64,000 nt of DNA from Amycolatopsis saalfeldensis (GTDB taxonomy: Bacteria > Actinomycetota > Actinomycetes > Mycobacteriales > Pseudonocardiaceae), in NCBI RefSeq assembly GCF_900110575.1, contig NZ_FOEF01000009.1, positions 248,001 to 312,000 on the forward strand. Direction: 5' to 3'. Position 1 is the first letter of the stretch, and each line of letters opens with the position of its first letter. The notes beneath the pieces were generated by a model. It was not told the origin of the DNA. It did not search any database and saw only the letters and a list, made by a program, of their open reading frames with translations. Positions 7,715 to 14,662 of this stretch are shown here, one piece after another. The translations under genes were made by a program, and so were the position numbers.

Positions 7715-8656
7715 TCATTCGACCTTCAGCCCGACCTTCTCGGCCAGACCGGTCAGGAACGCCAGCGCCGTCTCGTACTCGCCGACGAACTCGTCGGTCG
7801 CGTCGGCATTGCCCTTGTACACCCCGGGGACGTCTTCCACGCCGCGCGAAACCCCCGGCACGTCCTCGAACTCCAGTGAGATCACGCCGTCGAACCCGGT
7901 GTCCTTCAATGCCTGCATCAGGTGTGCCCAGTTGATTTTGCCCATTCCCGGACGCCAGTGGACGTTCGTCTCCCCGTCGTTGTCGGAGAAGTGGCAGTGC
8001 AGGACGTGCGGGGCCAGCCGGTAGACGGCGATGTGTGGCAGGTCGCCCACGGGGAACAGGTGGCTGGGGTCGAGGTTCACGCCCAGCACGGGGGAGTCCA
8101 CAGCCTCGATCAGGCGCAGCAGGCCTTCGATGTTCGCGCCGTAGCGGAACGGGTGCGGCTCCAGGCTGTATTTGAGCCCGGCCGCCCCAGCGTGCTCGCA
8201 GCACTCGATCAGCGTCTGCACGTATTCCTCGTAGTTGCGCTTCCAGTCCAGGTCCGAGGGCACCGGCTGGGAGAAGGTCTGCATGTGCGGCCGGTCGGTG
8301 ATGAACGGGAACTGGATCTCGAACGGCAGGTGGGTGACCGTGTTGATGATGCCCGCGCCGAGTTCTGCCGCGACCTCGACGCCTTTCTTGAACATGTCCA
8401 CCGCGGGTCCGCGCACCGCCGGATCCGCGCTGGCCATGCCCCGGTTGTCCACGATGAACTGGGACAGCACCATGTCGCGGCCGGCCAGCAGCTTGCGCAG
8501 CGAGGCGATGGTTGCGGGCGTGTAGTACTCGTCCAGCACGGTCCGGTTCCACGCGATCAGCTCGGTCGCCCGGAACCCGGCGTCCGCGATGCGCGTGATG
8601 CCGGTGTCATACGGGGCGTCCCAGCGCCACGGCCAGACAGATGCGCCGAACCTCAT
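7715..8656 (-). CDS. Sugar phosphate isomerase/epimerase (xylose-isomerase-like TIM barrel), copy 2
   Basis: A 313-residue paralogue of the protein at 3640-4581, with the same FGASxWPW start and near-identical blocks EPHPFRYGAN, NLDPSHLFPVGDLPH, HCHFSDNDGETNVHWRPGMG and SLEFED. The early barrel strands differ more (WNRTVLDEYYTP against WDEVSFTEYYTD). I chose ATG 8656, which has AAAGGGG upstream; a TTG three codons earlier is possible. It is divergent from the GMC oxidoreductase. The conserved metal site with a variable front half suggests two related steps or two epimeric substrates. Some homologues act on 3-oxo-glycosides made by GMC oxidases. Confidence 0.85.
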   Translation of the reverse strand: MRFGASVWPWRWDAPYDTGITRIADAGFRATELIAWNRTVLDEYYTPATIASLRKLLAGRDMVLSQFIVDNRGMASADPAVRGPAVDMFKKGVEVAAELGAGIINTVTHLPFEIQFPFITDRPHMQTFSQPVPSDLDWKRNYEEYVQTLIECCEHAGAAGLKYSLEPHPFRYGANIEGLLRLIEAVDSPVLGVNLDPSHLFPVGDLPHIAVYRLAPHVLHCHFSDNDGETNVHWRPGMGKINWAHLMQALKDTGFDGVISLEFEDVPGVSRGVEDVPGVYKGNADATDEFVGEYETALAFLTGLAEKVGLKVE

Positions 8657-8710
8657 CGTCGTCAACCCCTTTTTGCGTTACGTCAAGCCAAAGCCGCAAC
8701 GACCCGGCAA

Positions 8711-8751
8711 ATGTGAACGTACAGCAACAGTACTTGGATGTAAACAGTTGA
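8711..8751. promoter_or_regulatory. Repeated ATGTRAAC / ACAGTTGA motif upstream of the GMC oxidoreductase
   Basis: ATGTGAAC (8711-8718) and ATGTAAAC (8738-8745) are direct repeats 27 bases apart, and ACAGTTGA (8744-8751) overlaps the second. The same words appear at 4642-4670. They lie between the divergent isomerase-like and oxidase genes. A shared regulatory site is inferred. Confidence 0.35.
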
Positions 8752-8808
8752 TCGGGCACACTGGAGCCGTCCGCGAAGAGTTATCAAGCATCGACGAGGA
8801 GCAGCACA

Positions 8809-10431
8809 GTGCCAGATCCCCTATCGCCGGACTTCAGCGAAGACGTCGACGTCGTCATCGTCGGGAGCGGCCCGAACGGCGCGGCCTACGCCCGGGTGCT
8901 CACCGAAACCCGGCCGTGCACGCGCGTGCTGGTGGTGGAGGCCGGCCCGGTCGTGACCGAGATCCCTGGCCTGCACATGGCCAACATCATCGACGACGAC
9001 GAGCGCGAGCGCGCGCAGATCTCCTGCCAGGGGCCGAACCAGTACGCCTACGACCTGCCCGCCACCTCCGGTACCGCGCACAACGCCGACGCCGCCCAGC
9101 GCAGCGAGGCACTGGTCACCCGGCCCGGCCTGTTCCCGGTCGGCTCCGGGGACATCGACGGCGACGGCTTCCCGGCCGCGCAGGAGTCGAGCAACGTCGG
9201 CGGGATGGGCTCGCACTGGTTCGGTGCCTGCCCCCGCCCGAGCGAGGCCGAGCGGATTCGCGTGATCGACGACGAGGCCCTCGAAGACGCCTATGCGATA
9301 GCCGAAGGGCTGCTGCGGGTCTCGGCGACGCAGTTCCTCGGCTCGAAGTTCGCCGAGCACGTCGAGCACGTGCTGGGCGAGGAGCTGGACGCCGGCCGGG
9401 CGCCCGGGCGCGAAGTGCAGCCGATGCCGATGGCCGTCACCCTGACCCCGCACGGGGTGCACCGCACCGGCCCCAACCTGATCTTCGACGACCTGCTCAC
9501 CGGCGCCGACGAGGACTTCGAACTGCGCCCGGACACCCTGTGCGAGCAAGTGCTGCTGCAGGACGGCAAGGTGACCGGCGTGCGGCTGCGGGACCGCGTC
9601 GCTCGGCGCGAGTACGCGGTGCGGGCCGAGTACGTCGTGGTCGCGGGTGATTCCCTGCGCACCCCGCAGCTGCTGTTCGCCTCCGGTGTGCGTCCCGCGG
9701 CGCTCGGCCATTACCTCAACGAGCACCCGCAGGTCTCCATCATGGCCGAGGTCGACGGCCTCGGCGCGGACTCCGGGCACGACCACGAGGTCGGCAACTC
9801 CACCGCGATGTCCGACTCCCGGGCTGTCGCGGTCGCCGCCAGCGGCGTCACGTGGATTCCCTACGAGGCGGAGCGATTCCCGTTCCACGGCATGCTGGCG
9901 CAGATCGATCCGGACACCGTGCCGCGTTCGGCCGCCGACCGCGCCGAGCGGAAGCCGCTGATCTCGGTGCACTTCTTCGCCGCCCAGGAGCTGCGGTTCG
10001 AGAACCGGCTGGAGTTCAGTGAGTCCGAAGTGGACTGGCTGGGCCTGCCGGCCATGCGCATCCACCACACGCTCAGCGAGCGGGACCTCCGCACTCTGGA
10101 AGAGGGCAAAAGCGCGGCGCTGCGGCTGAGCAACGTGCTGGGCAAGCCGGTGGACGGCGAGATCCCGTGGATCCTTCCCTCCGGCAGCTCCTTGCATTAC
10201 CAGGGCACCGTGCGAATGGGCGCGGCCGACGACGGCACCAGCGTGTGCGATCCGTCCTGCCGGGTCTGGGGCACCGAAAACCTTTATGTGGCGGGCAACG
10301 GCGTGATTCCCACTGAGACCGCGTGCAACCCGACGCTGACCAGCGTGGCCCTGTCGGTCATCGGTGCGCGCGACATCGCCAGCCGGCTGGACGCGGCCTC
10401 TGCCGCCGACTCCGGCGTACTGGCTGGCTGA
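8809..10431 (+). CDS. GMC-family FAD oxidoreductase (pyranose oxidase / glycoside 3-oxidase type)
   Basis: A 540-residue flavoprotein. The FAD Rossmann motif is VVIVGSGPNGAAYARVL at residues 14-30. The FAD/substrate block QESSNVGGMGSHWFG and the C-terminal GMC region (SLHYQGTVRMG, then LYVAGNGVIPTETACNPTLT with the catalytic His and Asn) follow pyranose 2-oxidase rather than glucose/choline oxidases. No signal peptide is visible. Such enzymes oxidise a pyranose or glycoside at C2 or C3, passing electrons to oxygen or a quinone. The start is GTG 8809, following a GAGGAG box. Its neighbours (two isomerase-like barrels and a sugar importer) resemble bacterial loci that break glycosides through 3-oxo intermediates. 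Confidence 0.85.
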   Translation: MPDPLSPDFSEDVDVVIVGSGPNGAAYARVLTETRPCTRVLVVEAGPVVTEIPGLHMANIIDDDERERAQISCQGPNQYAYDLPATSGTAHNADAAQRSEALVTRPGLFPVGSGDIDGDGFPAAQESSNVGGMGSHWFGACPRPSEAERIRVIDDEALEDAYAIAEGLLRVSATQFLGSKFAEHVEHVLGEELDAGRAPGREVQPMPMAVTLTPHGVHRTGPNLIFDDLLTGADEDFELRPDTLCEQVLLQDGKVTGVRLRDRVARREYAVRAEYVVVAGDSLRTPQLLFASGVRPAALGHYLNEHPQVSIMAEVDGLGADSGHDHEVGNSTAMSDSRAVAVAASGVTWIPYEAERFPFHGMLAQIDPDTVPRSAADRAERKPLISVHFFAAQELRFENRLEFSESEVDWLGLPAMRIHHTLSERDLRTLEEGKSAALRLSNVLGKPVDGEIPWILPSGSSLHYQGTVRMGAADDGTSVCDPSCRVWGTENLYVAGNGVIPTETACNPTLTSVALSVIGARDIASRLDAASAADSGVLAG

Positions 10432-10448
10432 AGCTCCCCCTTCACCGC

Positions 10449-10484
10449 GAACGGCCTGCCGGCCATCCTCCCGGCAGGCCGTTC
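10449..10484. terminator. Perfect 14-bp hairpin after the GMC oxidoreductase
   Basis: GAACGGCCTGCCGG (10449-10462) pairs perfectly with 10471-10484 around an 8-base loop, 17 bases after the oxidoreductase stop. It is the first of two consecutive hairpins in this convergent gap. Confidence 0.85.
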
Positions 10485-10503
10485 GTCCGCTGCCGGTCGA
10501 ACA

Positions 10504-10546
10504 CGAAGAGGGCGTCCAGCCCACACGGGACTGGACGCCCTCTTCG
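10504..10546. terminator. Perfect 16-bp hairpin after the ABC importer operon
   Basis: CGAAGAGGGCGTCCAG (10504-10519) pairs perfectly with 10531-10546 around an 11-base loop, 11 bases from the stop of the minus-strand permease gene. It terminates the importer operon, while the adjacent hairpin serves the opposite strand. Confidence 0.85.
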
Positions 10547-10557
10547 GCGGCGGCAGG

Positions 10558-11469
10558 TCAGCCCTTGACCGCACCTCCGAGCACTCCGCGGACGAAGTAG
10601 CGCTGGAGGCTGATCACCACGATCAGCGGGATCAGGATGGAGATCACTGTCGCCGACATCAGCTGCGCCTCGCCCTGGCCGGTCGCGGTGACCAGGCCGG
10701 CCACGTTCACCGTCAGGGGCTGCGGCACCGAGGTGCCGCCGAGGAAGATCAGCGGGGTCAGCAGGTCGTTCCACGCCCACAGGAACTGCATGATGGCCAG
10801 TGAGGCCAGCACCGGGGCCGACAGCGGCAGCACCAGCGAGGCGAAGATGCGCAGATCCGAGGCGCCGTCGATGCGCGCGGACTCGAACAGCTCCTCCGGG
10901 ATCGACGCGACGAACCCGCGCACCAGGAACACCCCGAACGGCACGGTGAACCCGACCATGTACAACCACATCGCCGGGACGGTGCCGTAGAGCTTGGTGA
11001 CGTTGAAGAACTTCAGCAGCGGCACCAGCGTCACCTGGGGCGGGGTGACCATCAACGCGACCAGGGCCAGGGACAGGATGCTCCGGCCGGCGAAGCGCAT
11101 CCGGGTCAGCGCGAACGCGCCGATGGCCGAGATGAGCGTGGTCAGCACGGTCGTGGGCACGGCGATGGCCAGCGAGGTGCCCAGGCTCTGCCCGAGGCCG
11201 ATCACCTGCAGGGCCTGCTGGTAGTTGTAGCCGGTGAACAACGGCGCGACCAGGGCGTGCCACCAGCCCGACGCCGCGATGTCGTTCTGTGTGCGGAGCG
11301 AGCCCACGAACAGCCCCAGCACCGGGGTGAACCACACGACCATGAACGCCACGACGATGACGTGCACGATCAGCCGGACCCAGCGTCGCCGGGCTTTGCC
11401 CGCGGCCGGCCGCGTGACCGGGAGCCGGGCCGGCGGGGCGGATGTGCGCGAGGTGAGCGTGGCGGCCAT
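10558..11469 (-). CDS. ABC sugar transporter permease (MalG type)
   Basis: A 303-residue inner-membrane permease with about six hydrophobic segments and the carbohydrate ABC EAA loop (VASIPEELFESARIDGASDL) that contacts the ATPase (core EELFESARIDGAS). It pairs with the MalF-type permease upstream to form the channel of a carbohydrate uptake system. I chose ATG 11469 with an AAAGGAG box inside the end of the upstream gene, one base after its stop. No ATP-binding gene is present in the operon. As with many actinobacterial sugar importers, a shared MsmK/MsiK-type ATPase elsewhere probably energises it. Confidence 0.9.
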   Translation of the reverse strand: MAATLTSRTSAPPARLPVTRPAAGKARRRWVRLIVHVIVVAFMVVWFTPVLGLFVGSLRTQNDIAASGWWHALVAPLFTGYNYQQALQVIGLGQSLGTSLAIAVPTTVLTTLISAIGAFALTRMRFAGRSILSLALVALMVTPPQVTLVPLLKFFNVTKLYGTVPAMWLYMVGFTVPFGVFLVRGFVASIPEELFESARIDGASDLRIFASLVLPLSAPVLASLAIMQFLWAWNDLLTPLIFLGGTSVPQPLTVNVAGLVTATGQGEAQLMSATVISILIPLIVVISLQRYFVRGVLGGAVKG

Positions 11470-11470
11470 G

Positions 11471-12451
11471 TCACCGGCTCCTTTCCGCACGGAACTGGCG
11501 GATGTTGATGACCATGATCGGGATGGCCACGACCAGCAGCACCACCGCGATCGCGCTGGCCCGGCCGAGGTCCTGGCTGGAGAACAGCTCGAAGTACATC
11601 TGGTTGGCCACGGTGTTGGTGTTGAAGTTCCCGTTGGTCATCACGTAGACGATGTCGAAGATCTTCAGCGCGAAGATCAGTTCGGTGGTGATCACGACCA
11701 GCACCGCCCCGGTGATGTGGGGCAGGGTGATGGAGAAGAAGATCCGCCATTCACCTGCCCCGTCCAGGCGCGCCGCTTCGACCAGTTCGCCCGGCACCGA
11801 TTTGACCGCCGCGGACAGGATCAGTGCCGCGACCCCGAGGCTGGACCACACCCCGACGAAGATCAGGCAGTAGTTGTTCACCGCACCGGTCTGCAACCAG
11901 GCCAGCGGCTTGGTGCCCGGGATCAGCGTCCACAACGCGTTCAGCAGGCCCGTCTGGTCCCGGCCGGCGGGCTGGTACTCGTAGATCTGGCGCCAGATGA
12001 TCGAGCCCGCGGCGAACGAGATGGCCGTCGGCAGCACCACCAGCGTCATGGCGAACCGTTCGTAGCGGACCCGGTCGAAAAGCACGGCCACGATCAGCGC
12101 CAGCAGCACGGTGCCGAGCGGGAACACGATCAGCCAGAGCAGGTTGTTGCCCAGTACCCCCCGCATCTGCCCGCCGAAGGCCCAGGCGAAGTTGCCCAGC
12201 CCGAGCCAGGCGTCGCCCTGGGCGTTGCGGAAGGCCGACACGATCGTCTCGATCATCGGGTAGACCAGGATGATTCCCACGACCGCCAGCGGCACCAGCA
12301 GCCAGAACCACGGCCGGGCCAGCCGGGCGGACTTGCCGCCCAGCAGCCGCAGCATTCTGTCGCCCACGCCCAGGAACAGGTAGACGACCACCGGGATCGC
12401 CACCGCCCCGATCACGATCAACGCGGGGACACTTGTCATCAGGGCATTCAT
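11471..12451 (-). CDS. ABC sugar transporter permease (MalF type)
   Basis: A 326-residue membrane protein. An N-terminal hydrophobic segment (residues 8-28) precedes the standard six-helix binding-protein-dependent permease domain. The EAA loop is VPGELVEAARLDGAGEWR. It forms a heterodimeric pore with the next gene. The start is ATG 12451; a second ATG lies four codons in. It is expressed between the solute-binding lipoprotein and the MalG-type gene, the usual order for sugar importers. Confidence 0.9.
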   Translation of the reverse strand: MNALMTSVPALIVIGAVAIPVVVYLFLGVGDRMLRLLGGKSARLARPWFWLLVPLAVVGIILVYPMIETIVSAFRNAQGDAWLGLGNFAWAFGGQMRGVLGNNLLWLIVFPLGTVLLALIVAVLFDRVRYERFAMTLVVLPTAISFAAGSIIWRQIYEYQPAGRDQTGLLNALWTLIPGTKPLAWLQTGAVNNYCLIFVGVWSSLGVAALILSAAVKSVPGELVEAARLDGAGEWRIFFSITLPHITGAVLVVITTELIFALKIFDIVYVMTNGNFNTNTVANQMYFELFSSQDLGRASAIAVVLLVVAIPIMVINIRQFRAERSR

Positions 12452-12505
12452 CGCGCACCTCCGGGTGTCTTCCGGAGTCGCTGCTGTCTCGTGCTCATCG
12501 GCTTC

Positions 12506-13891
12506 CTACTGTCCGTTCTGCAGGTTCTGGATGTTCTGCAGCACCGAATCCAGGCCGGCGGGATTCTCCAAATAGGACACCACACCCTTGGCCGCCCCGG
12601 TGACCACCGCGGTCTTGGCCAGCAGGGCAGGTCCCGGGGCGAGCCGGACACCGGGCGCGAAGTAGGTCTTGGCGATGTTCTGCAGCGTCGGGTCGGAGTA
12701 GATCGAGGCGGGCACGTTCTTGTTCGCCACCGGCCAGTGATTCGCCGAGGCCAGCAGCGCCTGGGCCTGATCGGAAGCCAGGTACTGCAGGAAAACCCTG
12801 GTCTCGGGCGAGTCCTTGAACGCGTAGGTGACCTCGGCGGAATAGGTCTCGCTATTGGCGTACTGCGGGTTGGACGCCGGGATCTGCATGGAGGCCAGGT
12901 TCTTCCCCGGCTGCACGCCGGGGGCGGATCCGGTGATCAGTCCGCCGGTCCAGCTGCCCCAGATCACCGCCTGGCAGGTCGGCGGCTCCGCCACCAGCCC
13001 GTTGGATCCGGTGCCGGTGTTCTGCGAAAGCGAGCCCTGCACACCGCCGTTGACGTAGGAGTCGTGGGCCGCGATGGCGCCGAACATCTGGAAGGCGTCC
13101 TTGACCTGCGGTGAGGTCCAGGGCAGCTTGCCCGCGCCCCACTGCTCGGTCAGATCGGGGCCGTACTTCTTGGCGAACAGCGCCTCGATGAACAGCTCTC
13201 CCGGGTACCCGTTGGAGGTGCCGCCACCCTGGGCGTTGCACCAGGCGGTTTTGCCCTGCTTGCCCTGCTGCTCGGTCCAGTTCTGCACGTCCTGCCAGCT
13301 GGAGCCGGCCTTGGGCCCGCTGTAGGTCTGCGGGTCGTACCACAGCTCCATGTTGTTGAAGCCCTGGTAGACGCCGTAGATGCTGGTGCCGATGGAGGCG
13401 GTCTGGTTGACCGACGGGGTGAAGTTGTTCGCCAGCTCCTCGCCCATGAAGCTGGAGAGGTCGAGCAGCTTGTGGGTCGCGGAGTACTGCTGCATCACGC
13501 CGGGCGCGGTGGTGACCAGGTCCGGCGGGTTGTTCGCGGCGACCCGGGACTGCACGACGTTGAGGTTGTCGCCCGAGCCGGTGAAGTTGACCTGGACGCC
13601 GGTGGCGTCGGTGAAGGGCTTGTAGAACGCCTGCAGCAGCGCGGCTTCCGAGCCGCTGTTGTCGCCCATGACCGAGAGCGAGCCGGACAGTTTCTGGTTG
13701 CCCATCAGCTTCTTGGCCTCGGCCTGCGCGGCGGCCACCAGCTTCGGGTCGAGGCTGGTGCCGCCACCGGTGGTCCCGGTGCTGGCGGCCTGCTGCTGGC
13801 TGGCGCAGCCGCTGAGGCCGAGCGCCGCGACGAGAGAAGCCGCGATCACCATGGCCGCCTTGGGCTTCACACGAGGGGATGAACATGGCAT
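12506..13891 (-). CDS. ABC sugar transporter solute-binding lipoprotein
   Basis: A 461-residue extracellular binding protein. A signal peptide ends in the lipobox LSGC with Cys29 as the lipid-anchored residue, followed by a Ser/Thr/Gly-rich tether and the family 1 solute-binding fold (LSVMGDNSGSEAALL, GVYQGFNNMELWYDP, CQAVIWGSW). It captures a sugar for the two downstream permeases. ATG 13891 has GGAG 11 bases upstream. It heads the importer operon that converges on the GMC oxidoreductase gene, which ties the importer to that pathway. Confidence 0.9.
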   Translation of the reverse strand: MPCSSPRVKPKAAMVIAASLVAALGLSGCASQQQAASTGTTGGGTSLDPKLVAAAQAEAKKLMGNQKLSGSLSVMGDNSGSEAALLQAFYKPFTDATGVQVNFTGSGDNLNVVQSRVAANNPPDLVTTAPGVMQQYSATHKLLDLSSFMGEELANNFTPSVNQTASIGTSIYGVYQGFNNMELWYDPQTYSGPKAGSSWQDVQNWTEQQGKQGKTAWCNAQGGGTSNGYPGELFIEALFAKKYGPDLTEQWGAGKLPWTSPQVKDAFQMFGAIAAHDSYVNGGVQGSLSQNTGTGSNGLVAEPPTCQAVIWGSWTGGLITGSAPGVQPGKNLASMQIPASNPQYANSETYSAEVTYAFKDSPETRVFLQYLASDQAQALLASANHWPVANKNVPASIYSDPTLQNIAKTYFAPGVRLAPGPALLAKTAVVTGAAKGVVSYLENPAGLDSVLQNIQNLQNGQ

Positions 13892-14127
13892 GGCTACGTC
13901 AACTCCGATGTTGGTGGGACATGTTCACGGGTTTTGCGCGCGGGCGGAGCCGGCCGGCGGCGGGGACGGACCACCACCACGGAGCCGGGCGCGGGCCGGG
14001 CCGGCGCGCCGGAAAATCGCGCGCTCATCCCTCCTCACTGAGGTGCGCTCAAGCTTGCGGGCGGGGAGCACGCAGCCCGTCGGCCAGCCTTTCCAGGTTG
14101 GCGCCGAGCGTAAAGTAATCAAGCGTC

Positions 14128-14151
14128 AACAGTCAATAGGTGACAACTGTT
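14128..14151. promoter_or_regulatory. Inverted repeat upstream of the sugar importer
   Basis: AACAGT (14128-14133) and ACTGTT (14146-14151) are perfect 6-bp arms 12 bases apart in an AT-rich patch about 240 bases upstream of the binding-protein start. The right arm, read inverted, contains the ACAGTTG word seen at 4642 and 8744. The rest of 13892-14339 shows no gene that I can support. Confidence 0.35.
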
Positions 14152-14339
14152 CGAGTTCGGCTCGGCGCGGTCCGCAGCCCGCCGCACGTCAGAGCCCTGC
14201 GGTCGGCTCTCCGTGGACGCCCGGCGAGACTGCCGCGAGCAGTCCGGCCCCGGCGGCGAGTGTCGGCGGCGAACGCGGGCGAGTGAAACGGAGCGGATGA
14301 TCCGCTTGTGGGAGTCGCTGCTGCGGTCCGGTGACTTCT

Positions 14340-14429
14340 CCTCGGCGACCGCTTGGCAACGAGGCCCTGGGCAAGCTCACCCCGGTCGAGTTCAAGGCCA
14401 TCCACACCGCCGCGGCAGAGGAGGAATGA
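14340..14429 (+). pseudogene. Possible IS3-family transposase C-terminal remnant
   Basis: A short open stretch ending at TGA 14427-14429 reads LGNEALGKLTPVEFKAIHT near its end. This resembles the 'LG.LTPVEFEA' C-terminus of IS3-family OrfB transposases. Everything upstream that an intact transposase needs is missing. It sits in the gap between the two transporter operons, which is the kind of place an old insertion would decay. The evidence is a short motif only. Confidence 0.3.
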
Positions 14430-14510
14430 TCAGAACCTCTGGGTGACCCTCAGCGGTGCGAAATGGAGAGACGCACCGTGCCGAGGATGATCTGAAGCCC
14501 CTGTAGTTCT

Positions 14511-14645
14511 GATCAGGACCCCGCATTCGATGACAACGACCATCCGGTCACCGGCGAGGCGTCGTTGATCGAACAGATCGCCCGCGAAGGCACCCCACAC
14601 CTCACGTGCCCGGTGAACGGGTGCCTGTCTTCGGACATGTCATAG
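14511..14645 (+). other. Unassigned coding-like fragment in the gap between operons
   Basis: An open stretch with strongly G/C third positions reads DDNDHPVTGEASLIEQIAR and ends at TAG 14643-14645. It has no start codon or ribosome site and I recognise no family. Together with the IS3-like remnant it suggests that 14340-14645 is decayed mobile or gene debris. Confidence 0.2.
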
Positions 14646-14662
14646 CCGGTGCCTTATGAAGG

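Noticed and set aside
8809..10431. GMC enzyme considered as the mycofactocin-associated MftG
   Set aside because: Its motifs follow pyranose oxidases, and it sits in a sugar cluster on its own promoter, 8 kb from mftA; nothing ties it to the mft operon.
8821..10524. 567-codon open frame opposite the GMC oxidoreductase
   Set aside because: The plus strand has the FAD motif and GMC signature in full; the minus frame has no recognisable domain.
10449..10546. Two consecutive hairpins considered as a small repeat element or RNA gene
   Set aside because: Each sits right after one of two convergent genes, and the stems are unrelated in sequence, so they are ordinary back-to-back terminators.
11234..13114. 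626-codon open frame opposite the sugar ABC importer
   Set aside because: It runs across three well-identified genes on the other strand, and its His/Gln/Asp-rich product is typical of an antisense shadow.
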